From Alnus glutinosa (Eukaryota; Streptophyta; Magnoliopsida; Fagales; Betulaceae): a stretch of 64,000 nucleotides of DNA. The translations under genes were made by a program, and so were the position numbers. Position 1 is the first letter of the stretch. Every line of letters starts with the position of its first letter. This document shows, piece after piece, positions 34,101 to 44,803 of this stretch. The notes under the pieces were generated by a model, which saw only the letters and a list, made by a program, of their open reading frames with translations, did no database searches and had not been told where the DNA came from. The stretch lies in NCBI RefSeq assembly GCF_958979055.1, contig NC_084889.1, positions 3,162,001 to 3,226,000 of the forward strand, given 5' to 3'.

Positions 34101-37100
34101 GAAATATAGAAAGATCTTAGAGCCACGACTCAAAAAGTATACAAAGGGTACGAGGCAACCTTGGATGCATAAATGTGGGCAATTGTTCCTGTTGTAGCAA
34201 AAAGTGGTCCTTAATGTCAAATTTGGAGTGACTAAATTATCATCCCAATATACATTCAACATCTGCATGCCATGTTTTGAAGTCAAAATCCATCTCAAGC
34301 TTCATGTGATTTAATAACTATTAACACAACCCTTTTCTCACCCCACCGACTCATGTCGTTTTTGAGTTCTGATTCAGTGTGAATTTCCCATACTTGATTG
34401 TTTCTTTAACCCCATTAACCTCAATTTCATTTGCAATATACGATTGATCCTGGATCATTGGACATTATGTTAAGCAGAAACTAAAAAGAAACTGGCAAAC
34501 AGATGCCTTTGTAAATTCTTACCTGTGGACATTACACACATGACCTACTGATTCACAGAATTACAAACAAATAACAAAGGCATTTAAAAAGAGAAATAAC
34601 AGGCACTGAAAAAAAGATAGTAGAATCTATAATATTAAATCACCAAAGAACTGCATACCCCAATTGAAGAATTCGGTGAAATGTCGCATATGTACCAGGT
34701 CCGAATCCAGTAGGAAAAGCATGTTTATTCAGGGAACCAAAAATCCTTACCTAGTTAATTTAATAAATGCAATTAGATAACATACTATATGTTCAAATTA
34801 TGTTCAAGGAAAGAAGAAATAGAGTGAAACAGGAATTTACAAAGTGATCGTCCACCAAAACATGAATACAAAAGCTTCTTATAGTTTCCTGAAAGGATCT
34901 TGACTGGAGACCCTCACCAAGGCTTTCATGGCTCAAATGTGCACCAATGGAACTATCATCAATGCCATGAACTGCAATCACATGCCCCCGAAGAGAAGAT
35001 AAATTTCCTGCAGGAAACAGGCGATTACAATCAGGAGGTCCCATTGGCAGAGAAGCGTTAGAAATCTCTTTGGGTATCACATATGGCTTGACCAGGCCTT
35101 CTTCCAATCCCTCAAGATTTGCCTCCAAGTGACCTATTACTTCGGCTGGGAGACAAAGATGAACATCTAAACAGGTTCTAGCAGAATTTTCGGGGGACAC
35201 TTGAAGCAGTTCAATTTGATCTTCGGAGAGAACCTCATTATTTCTGAAAGAAGAATCGTCTAATATAGGGTGGTGTGATGAATTACTATTGCGGAGAACC
35301 TCATCAGAAGCATATGAAAGACTCCAGAAATGTGTTCCAGAAGTGATAAGGACTTTGACACCATTGACACAAACAGAGTCCTCAAACTTACAGAAAAGAT
35401 CATCTCCATGATGCTTTGTAATGTAATAACCACCAATCTGCAACAACTGGAATTTAAATACAAACAAACACAAGTTACCTCAACTTGGAAGAGAAAGTGC
35501 AGTTACATCATCATTTCTCACCCTGCACTAGGAAAGTACTGTTGGAAAAAAAAAAAAAGGGACATCAAACATACCTGATAATTGAAAATACTTTCAGACT
35601 TGAACTCCATCAGTACCTTATATGAACCAGATCTGCACCCACCAACAGAACTCGGATTGGCTCTTGTGCAGTACAAGATACCTGAAGTAACTAGGTCATT
35701 GCCATCAACACCTCTAACATTTACCAAACAAGAAATTTTGTAAGAACTCAATTTGCCAAGTCTCGGCTCCTCACTGGATTTAGTATAAGGATTTTCACTG
35801 CCAGATTTGCAAAAATCATACATTATGCCTGACCTCAATGCCCTGATCGAAGAATGGTTGAAATTACATCTCTTGAGGGAGACACGCTCCTGGTAATTTT
35901 CACCAGCAGAATGTTCCATGGGTTCCTCCAGTTGTTCCCTTGAAACCGTTGTTGGATTCATAAGCCCATCCGCAGCAAGAAATAAATTCCAGGGCAAGAT
36001 TAAGGCCTCAACAAATAGACTCGACGTGTTCAATACAGCTGGATCACCATGAAACTGTGAAATTCATAAAACTGATACTTAATAATGATGAAAGTAATGG
36101 AGACAACTTTACTTGTTTGTTTTTGGCCTTTCTTTGTTTCCCATGTGACAACACAAATGAAAATTACTTGTGCAGCTTTTGACACAGCAATGATGTAGAG
36201 AATACAGTCGGAAAATACCTTGTGCGGCACAGGAAATTTGTGTGTTACGTAAAGCAGATGAAATGTTCCATCTTCAAGTTTCTTGAAATCATTCTTCCAG
36301 TCAATACATTGATAAAGGGGAATATTTCTGCAAGCCACATTCCTAAAATGAAAATAAACGAAGACTGCTAAGTTTGTCTCTCTTGCTAGCGAGATGCACT
36401 GAAAGATACTTCTGCATGAGACTGACTCGCTGTCAGGCAATCCAAAATGATCTACCATATTTGGTACGCCTTCAACAACAAGACTATAGTTAATGACCTG
36501 AAAAGTGAAAAAATACTGAAGTGACTACAGAGACTGGAAAAATAGAACTGACATGCAGAGAACCTGTTATTCCAATCTAAAGAGTGCATATCAAGAGAAT
36601 GGAGAATAGGTTGGAACATTCATCACCGTATATGACCTCAAATATGTTGTTGGCATTCCAGGTTGAAGGAAGGTCTGGTATAAGAACATCAATACTACCA
36701 GTCGCATCAACCAACTGTAATCTTCCAGAAGAGGGAGAAATCTGAATAAAAGGTTTTGACGTAATGGTTAGCTCTTCCGTAGCTCATAACCCAATTCATC
36801 TTAAAATTTGAGTATACAATCAGAAGTTTAGACAACTTGACGTTCAATGAGAACCATGTAAAATGTGTAGCTAGGGTTATATTCGAGTCGAGCCAAGCCG
36901 AGTTTTGCATTTTTGGACTCGGCTTGATAAACTCATTTAGGTGCTCAAGCTTAAGCTCAAACTTGAGCCAAGCTTGGGACCTTTGTTCGAACTCGGCTCA
37001 AATTTTCCTTGAGGAGTTCGAACGTGACTAGAACTAGTATAAAAATCCTAAATGAATCGAGCTCAAGCCTGAGCCGAGCTCAAGCGCAATTAATTTTTTA

Positions 37101-40100
37101 ATATCAATTCTGATTCTCAACAAATAATAAAAAAAATTAATTGGTTAAAAATAAGCAAACAAATTTTTAATTTTTACTCATTGGTCACCACAGACGGTGA
37201 TGAGGAGTGCTAAGTGTGAGCTTCAAGACAAGGAGGCCCCCATTTTTATAGATGTCTAGTCTAGGGCTTCTTCCTTTTTTCTTTTTTCTTTTTCTTTTTA
37301 ATTTGGTGTGGGACTAAACGAAATGCTCCTTTTATAAATGTCTAGTGTGGGGTTCTTTTTGTTCTTCTCTCGGAATGGGACTCCCAAAATGGCCATTGCT
37401 TTTGAATCAAGACTGAGCGTTGTATTGGAACAAACAAAAAAGATAAGGCAGTATATGCGTATTATACAACAGTATACACATTATACAACAGTATACACAT
37501 TATACAACAGTATATATTAACATATTAGATATGGTTATTACTTACTAGTACATATAACTACTAAGTACTAACTAGTATACATATTATACAATAGTTACTA
37601 TAGTATATAATATGTAAGTTCTACCTAGTTAATATGTAAGCATAAATAACTAGGTTACATGTTATATATTTAATTATATAGGTTAATATGCTCACATTAT
37701 TACATATATGATATATTGTATATACTAAGTAGTATATAACTATAGCTTATCATGTATAACAATCTTATATTTATATAGGAGGTTACTATTTATGCTTATT
37801 CACACACACACACATATTCAAGTAACCTTTATAACATACTTAATAAGTAATAGAACCTATTTACTTATCAAAAAAAGTAATATAAATACTTATATTTATA
37901 ACCTCTTTTTATTAATATATATACATGTATATTAATATATATATGAACAAGCCTAACAAGTCAAGTCAAGCTTATACAAGCTATGTTCACAAGCCTAAAC
38001 TGAGCCGAGCCAAATTTATACAAGTATGTTTCGTTTAATAATTGAGACAAATTTTGTGTTCACGGTTGACTCATTTATTAAATGAAGCAAGACCAAGTTG
38101 AGTCTATACAAGCCAAGCCCGAGCTTGTTTACGAGCGGCTCTATTCGTTTACAGTCTTATGTGTAGCACAGTATTGGCAGCAACATTGTAACGGCTAGAA
38201 CAATAATTATAATACTTGCAGCATTGGGCTTTTGAAAAGGGTTTAAAAGGCCCAAAAACATGCCCGAGTTGCAGTTGAAATACGGGCCTAGCTCCAAAAT
38301 CATAGCTAAAGTTTTTCGAGCAAGAAGGTAAGTCCATTTTGGGTCCTGCAAGTTCCAGATTTGTTCTGGAAGCAAAAGTGCTACTAGACTGCTAGAATGT
38401 TGGTCTAAATAAAGTGAAACACAGCTGATAGAACCTAGTTGATTAGAAAATAAAGTCTTTATTGGATAAAATCTCATTAGATCAGGATAAACAATCACAT
38501 TATTTTGCCGTATTATTTCTCATATTTACTTCTCAAAAAAAAAAACAATCACATTATTGAAAAATATCTCTTTGGCTGGAGAAGCTGGATTTATTGTCAA
38601 CCTCCACCAGCTTTTGCTCTATAAATGAAGGGTTGTATTCTGAGAGAAAGAAAGGGCTGAAACTCTACCGGAATTTCGTTAGAATCCACTGCTGCTACAA
38701 AGAGGCTTTGTGAGGAAAACAGTGTGAAAGTTCTGCCAAAATAAAGAGAGAAACCTGAGGAAAGAATAAAAAGGGTTTATGTTGGTCCATTCTAAAGGAT
38801 CTGAGAAGGAAGATGTAGAAGTCTTGCTGGTCCCAAGGTCTGAGAGCTTAAAAAAGATTTGAAGCATATATTTTTAAAAGGTAGATTCCAAGGATGCTAA
38901 TAAAAAAATCTGTGGAATTTAAGGAGAGAAAAGAAGAAACCTCTGTTCTTTTCATTGTGTTTGCAAAATTTGCTGTTCTCTTAATTCCTAGGATCAAGGA
39001 TATATACAAATGTATCAAAATCAATAGAGAAACCGTAAATTTTCTTTGATATTTTTTATCTTATGCTCTCATTTTTTTTTTCTATTGTAATTTCTTTTGG
39101 AATTGGAGGTTGCTACTATGTAACAATTAAGTTTTACTTGATTGGAAGTAGGGTCCCTCATCCTCTAAAAAAATGGTAGATTTGGTTGTACAAATTTTAT
39201 GCCTACCAAACCTATATCTGAAATTTGTATCATCACATATCAGCCTATGCATATGCTCAAAGCAATTTGACCACCCGAAAGTATTATATCAGCTTTCTTT
39301 CGTAATCAACAACCTAGCCTTTCAGTCACAAACAATCTTTGGATACACATTCCAACCACATTGCAACCACAAATACGTCCTGTACACTTGCGTGTACAGT
39401 AACTACATTCAACTTTGACGAAACTCATATAAACAACTTGATAACGCTGTCTTACAAAAGATGCTAACATAATTTAAGAGAAACAGAAATTACTAACCTT
39501 TAGACTTCCAAGCAAAATAATTCCAATATCTTGACTTGCAAATATTTTCCTTACCGACCGACCATAGAATCTCCCTTCACAGGGTAAAAGGCTAAATTGG
39601 TTCTTCTCACACAATTTTTTACAGTCCTTTTCCAATCTTAGCCTTCTCATCCATGTGGCCTCACAATAACGGATAAAACTTGATATGGGCATCACCTGAA
39701 AGAACAGCGAGAATCTTGTAACTTCTATACAAGCTTTAGATAAGATGCACCCTCCAAAAAGATGAAGCAAGCTAATCCAAAAGTATTCTACACAGAATTC
39801 ATGGCACTGATTTACCAATTTCAGGTTATCAGAATACAGTTCACTACCACAGCCACACCGGTCGTGCTTACATAGCTCCATGAATACTCCATGCTGCCAA
39901 AAGAAATTAATTATGGAAGATAAGAACAAAATAAAACAATAACAGAGTTGTATTCAATTATCCAACTGATCATTACCAATTTACCCGAGATCGAAACACT
40001 GACATTGGTAAATGAAAACTAGCAAACACCTGAACCAGTCCTTCCTTCTGGTAAGCAAAAACCAAACCTAGCTTATTGCAAAACCATATAACAATGACTA

Positions 40101-42121
40101 CTGAAAAGAACAGAAGGCTTTCAAGTAAAACAAGAAACTGTGAACCCAAAGCTAGTAAATTACATGTTTCGATCCCAAAATCTCCTTGTCAGATGTGATA
40201 CCTGCAAACTTTTTCCTAAAACATGAAACAACAAGTAACACCCTGAAACGCAACCATCCAACTACAGTAAACCAATTGGGAACATCACATATATCCAAAA
40301 AATCGATAGAAATAACTAAACAAGGTATAGAAGCTTTAAGACAATTTTATACCATAGTCTGGCAGAATATACTAGAGACTCAACAAACTTCCCCAGCATA
40401 CTCTGTGATTGTGAAACTACATGACACCTGCAGCATACAATTGGATTATTTTTTATACATGTGGGGCATGTATGGACATCCCAAGGAAACTGAAATTTTT
40501 TAAGGGACAATCCCATCATCCAAAATGAGGCAATAAAGATAACTGGGTTCATGATAATATCTGATGGTTTGGGATCATTTTGAGGCAATCTTCTGGTATG
40601 GTAAAATGCCCAAAAAAACACAAAGAAGGAAAATGAAAAACCAATATTTATATACAAAACAAAGACGGGGTTAAGTTTCCAAGGGTTGTCCAAATATGCC
40701 TTAGATGACTAACCAAACAAAATGACGTGAGGAGAATAATATTAACTCAGCATCCCGTACCCAGTTTCCAAAGGGGAGAATGACTCCACAATAATGCTAG
40801 TCTTGAAGCAAGCCCCAAGTAAAAGCATTTTCTTCCAGGAAAATTTTGGATTCACGAAATGGACATTTCTCACGGATATCTATAAACAAGCGAACAATTA
40901 AAAAAAAAAAAAAGTGTCAAACACTAATACATGTCAACAATTGACATATCGCATACCCAAAAAGGAATTTGAGGCCAGGAAAACAGTGAATTAATTCTCA
41001 CTTACAAGAGCACCAACCCTAAGACTATGCGGTGCAGTTACTTGATGATCAGTTAACAAGAGCCACACTTCATCATCCAGCTCGACAACCATCCCTTGCA
41101 TGTACACGCCTCTGACTACGCCCTTATATGAACCACATTCGCCCTTCCCCTTAACATTAATTTTTTCATGCGGTACCCATTTCTTTGACAGCCTTGGTAA
41201 ATGCAAAGCAGATTTATCCGTAGTTACATACATCAAACGAGACTCTTCCTTTCCAATATACACCAACTTCTTCTTCAACCCCGAGACCGTAATAACATTC
41301 CCAATAAGTTTCGTAATCACAGGATGCCAAGACGAAGTGGAACCACAAAAATATACGAACTCAGGCTTATTGTAACAATGACAACCACTACCCTGACCAT
41401 GTTCTACAATTGAATCATTCAAAACCATTAACGAAGCTTTTGAACGACACAAGTCACACTCACAAACCATAAATTGGACTAAAAATCCTCGAAGATTCGC
41501 CGAATAGCTTGAATTTAGACCCTTATTGCATGGAACTACGGTCACGGGGCTTACAGACTCTAGTGCGCCGTGGATTCGATACCGAGCCTTGGAACTATCC
41601 TCAAAAGTAGATCCAGAACTTGAAACCAATGGAAACGAATCGACCGAACACCGAACAAGTCTGCCGATCGATTCCGGAAACCTCCATTTGATGATCTCCA
41701 AGAACCCGCCGCCACGATTCTTCAAGGGAACGAAATTCCAAGCGAGAACGTGGATTTTCTTCCCGATTGTCCTCACGTCGAGGTCGAGAATGTCGCAGCA
41801 GGTCGTAGCCGAAGCGTCGGAGAATTGGAAGCAAGTTCTGTACGGGCATCGAGGATTAAGGTTTGGAGCGGGGGTGGAGTCGACGGTCGGGAGGGTGAGA
41901 GTTCCGATGAGGATGGCGGGGTGGTTGAGGGGAGTGAGAACTCTAGGGTTAGGGTTAGGATTTGAGGGGGTGGGACCGGGGGGTTTGAGTCTATGGTTTG
42001 ATGCGGAGGGTTTGGGAGAGATCGGACGGCTGCGAGGGGGTGAGTGGAGAGAGGAAGTGGCGGTGAAGGGATGTCCACGCTGGACCAGCTCTAAGATCGT
42101 AAAAACCTTCGGGTCTTCCAT
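31178..42121 (-). CDS. CTC1: CTC1, telomere maintenance component (CST complex), 16 exons
   Basis: Sixteen exons close in phase for 1,378 residues: 42121-41006, 40879-40761, 40427-40353, 40242-40164, 40047-39985, 39893-39816, 39695-39498, 36741-36637, 36497-36219, 36054-35575, 35446-34841, 34750-34659, 33931-33724, 33575-33458, 32236-31902, 31363-31178. Plant CTC1 hallmarks include MEDPKVFTILELVQRG at the start, GVFMELCKHDRCGCGSELYS, LQLVDATGSIDVLIPDLPST, HIDIPLACFVL, SSSCCCWANAERAATLLRLH and CYPNPLADGRKMIQELL. With STN1 and TEN1 the protein binds single-stranded DNA through OB folds, protects chromosome ends and aids lagging-strand fill-in, in the nucleus. The ATG at 42121 was chosen over one at 42151 because family proteins begin close to MED. 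The length is near the family norm (about 1,300). Intron 7 (2.76 kb) holds a hAT-like element, and a tandem repeat starts at the exon 14 donor. Exon 11 has two possible acceptors nine bases apart. Confidence 0.93.
33073..33458. repeat. three-copy tandem repeat of ~129 bp that copies a splice donor
   Basis: Units begin at 33073, 33202 and 33331 (CCCAATGCAGGCTCTTGTCC), period 129 bp, with the third shorter by about 3 bp. The repeat lies in CTC1 intron 14. Each later unit boundary carries, on the minus strand, TTGG|GTAAGTTATGTG, the same bases as the exon 14 donor at 33458/33457, so near-identical donor copies occur at about 33329 and 33200. The very high identity suggests a recent expansion. 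Confidence 0.9.
36872..38158. mobile_element. hAT-like non-autonomous element, 1.29 kb, in CTC1 intron 7
   Basis: The 9-mer ATGTGTAGC flanks it at 36863-36871 and 38159-38167 (a hAT TSD is normally 8 bp; one extra base may be chance). The left end TAGGGTTATATTCGAGTCG and the complement of the right end AAGACTGTAAACGAATAG are imperfect inverted repeats. Subterminal GAGCC(G/A)AGC motifs occur at both ends. The interior is AT-rich, with the 19-bp tandem repeat and no transposase frame. Confidence 0.75.
37457..37514. repeat. 19-bp tandem repeat, about three units
   Basis: The unit ACACATTATACAACAGTAT is repeated about three times inside the hAT-like element of CTC1 intron 7. The first unit is slightly diverged. 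Confidence 0.8.
38168..39497. other. remaining part of CTC1 intron 7
   Basis: No exon is read. Some phrases (a TATA-like CTATAAATGAAGG near 38620, a T-rich end near 39070-39160) could come from an LTR, but I found no TG/CA ends or TSD to define one. Confidence 0.3.
38505..38544 (+). mobile_element. 40-bp ultra-truncated LINE 3' end with 14-bp TSD
   Basis: The 14-mer ACAATCACATTATT occurs at 38491-38504 and 38545-38558. Between the copies lies TTGCC...TTTACTTCTC followed by an A tail. The phrase TTACTT(A/C)TCAAAAAAA also ends the LINE piece at about 60746, so this is read as a LINE insertion truncated to about 30 bp plus tail. Confidence 0.75.
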
Positions 42122-43023
42122 TTCTGTGGCTGCTCGCTCATGGGAGAGCAAGAAGAGGAGGGAAAGTGAGAGCAGCTACTAGCTAGCAAGGCGGGAAGAA
42201 AGGGGGTTGGGTTTCTAAATGCTTTTGAATCGTCTGGGATTTTGTATGTCACTTGTTGGGCTTTTCTTTGGGCTCAACCTGGGTTCATCGTTGGACCACA
42301 CGTAGAACTTGATAGGTCTTTTTTTATTATTATTATTATTTTTTTATTTTGTGAACTTGATAGGTCTATTTAGACCAATGGAGTAGCATCCTAATTCCTA
42401 AACTAGTACTAACTCATTCGTTAGCAGGGTCTAGTAGTTATTTTGGAAAAGTTTTTACGTGGGTTTGGTATTGTGGTGGTGTGATTTTGGAAAAGTTTTT
42501 ACGTGGAAAATGTGAATGGTGGGATTTTCATTGAAATGAGACTACCTTTGAACACCTCGTTCGCACACGCAATTGAAGTTCATTTGAACTCGTTAAGCAC
42601 AAAAAGGTAATGGAGATTCAGAATTATAGATTAAAAGGAAGAAAGACATGTCGAAGGAGTTTAAGTAGGTAGGGTATGGAGAATCACGGGGGAATTGTTT
42701 ACTTTACCGCGAGGGAGAAAAGAGAAGTACATAGGCTATACTAGAGAAAAAGAAAAGGATATATATAACGGTGTTTGCTTTTTCATAGTGTGTGTGCATT
42801 TGGGTTTCGATTGATTCTTTCATTTGTTTTATATGTCAAAGTGAAAACGTTGGAATATTAGAAGAAGATGAGGAATCGTTGCTTTCGTAATGCAAGTAAA
42901 CGAATCTTTGTCCAATGTTTCTATTTTACACTAAATATGATAAAAGGATCGTTTCTTTTTGAAATTCAAGAAAAAGTAATGAGTTTTTTTTTTTGTTTAT
43001 GTGCTCGTCTTTTGTGCTACTTA
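42122..43023. other. 5' flank of CTC1
   Basis: Probable CTC1 promoter and 5' UTR at the left end, followed by an intergenic stretch with a T tract at 42319-42345. No gene is recognised. GCP5, the next gene, is on the same strand and ends 2.7 kb away. Confidence 0.4.
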
Positions 43024-43521
43024 TGCTCCGTCTATTTCGACGTAAAATGATTTCTGAAAAATTATTTCGGCATTTTACGGTGTTTGGTAGGGGCGAAAAA
43101 TAATGGTCAACGAAAATCATTTTCGGTTTGATCGTCAAACCTTCTTTAATTTTTGGAAAACGATTTACAGTTTTTAAAACTGTAAATCCTTTTCCGAAAT
43201 TAAACTCTTCGTCTTTGCACGTACATTTGATATCCGATTGCCAGAATCAGACAATGGTCAGTCGTCGGAATCTAGGCGGCACCAGAATCCGGCAACATCC
43301 GGCTACCACCGGCCGGATCTAATGGCCGGATCCGGCCAAACGTGCTCGCCGGAATCCGGCAACAGCGACCGAACATTGCCAGATTCCGGAGACAGTTGCA
43401 TTTTCTCCCTTTGTAATTTTTTCGTGCGAACCGAACGTCGAAAAATATTTTCGAGAAAATTATTTTCTTCGTCGAAAATATTTTACGACGGAAACCATTT
43501 TAAGTCGAAACAAACGGAGCA
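43024..43521. mobile_element. 498-bp Tourist-like MITE (same family as 25777-26260)
   Basis: The ends TGCTCCGTCTATTTCGACG and the complement of CGAAACAAACGGAGCA form good inverted repeats. TTA flanks the element at 43021-43023 and 43522-43524, the 3-bp TSD expected of PIF/Harbinger-like MITEs. The interior has CCGGAATCCGGCAACAG-like subrepeats (43255-43390). No transposase is present. Confidence 0.85.
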
Positions 43522-44803
43522 TTAAACACATACACGCCTCTTTTTTCTTTTTTCTTTTTTTCTTATTTTTTCTTGTTTTATTTGTTTTGTTTTTTGTTTC
43601 AAAGACAAACATTAACAAACAATTCAAAATATAAGACTTTTTTTTACTAGTTTAAACTTTTAAAATAAATAATGATTTATTAAGGTATCATAGCTATAAT
43701 TTTGAGTTTGACCTATATCTCTAAAATTTGATTTTCATTTAAATTAAATATTACACGAGGTGAGTCTCATTTATTTAGGAGAAGTTTCAGCCTACACGTG
43801 AAAGAATGTTAGAAGATATCATAGAAAAGATTATGAAATTCTCATCATAGAAATTTCATGAAGGTTGCTTGTGCATCGACAGGCAGTGGAACAAATATGA
43901 ACTTTGGTCAAAGTTCATGTTTGTTTCATAGCCTGCGGATGCCCAAATGCCTTTAAAGGCTTCCACATCAAGAAGTAGCAAATCGAAACAGATCGAATAT
44001 CATGATGTGGAAGTTTGTCAAGACCAAGACTCTATGCTCATAATCAATCATTTCCTGCACAAAAACATGAAAGTTTCTTTGCACGATATGATTGGTCAAA
44101 GCTGTTAATGCATTTTGCATGCTTTTTAGCTCGAGTTTGGCTTGCTTCCAGTCAAAAATTCAGTGGAGATTTCCTGTGCAAAAATAAATGATGGAGATTG
44201 CAATATTGAGAGAAAACTTCAGTTTTTTTTTTTCTTTTTCACGAGAAAATCTCTAGTGATTTGTTCATGGATCTATATAATCTTATAATAAGCTTCACAC
44301 CAATACATGTCTATTGCTTATGAGCTATATCAGAAGATGACACTTGGGTCCTGTCACAGTATCAAGGATCCTGGTTAGGGTAGATGCGCATAGAAGCAAT
44401 AATCTTGCTTTCATGTTCACTGTAATACACATATATCATTTGCCAAAGTAGCTGTGATATATATTACAATATGTTACATTTGAATACCTTTTAGATGTTC
44501 TATTTGGTGCTTGGGAACCAAAATATCATGACCTGAGAGTCTTAGAGGCACATTTTTGCAGAAACACACAGGAAGGCTATGAAGCATAACATTACAAAGG
44601 AAGCAAGATATTTCCCAGATCACTCCTGCAGCCAAATGGGGACTAGAAAGACATAGGTGGCAAATTCTGAGATCTGTCAGGCTCCTGCCACAACAGCTGC
44701 TTCCCTCAACAAACCCAAAGTAAGGGGGAAAATAGGCCTTTTCAGATTCTGTGCAAATGATAGGACATTCTCGCCCTCAAAAGAATTCAGAGAACAAAAT
44801 TAA
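43522..44803. other. intergenic DNA and probable 3' UTR of GCP5
   Basis: No reading frame resembles a known protein. The right-hand few hundred bases probably hold the GCP5 3' UTR. Confidence 0.4.

Noticed and set aside
38168..39170. Possible solo LTR in CTC1 intron 7
   Set aside because: A TATA-like motif followed by purine-rich sequence is suggestive, but TG/CA ends and a TSD could not be found.
41526..42182. 218-codon plus-strand frame opposite CTC1 exon 1
   Set aside because: Antisense shadow of a well-supported exon; no family features.
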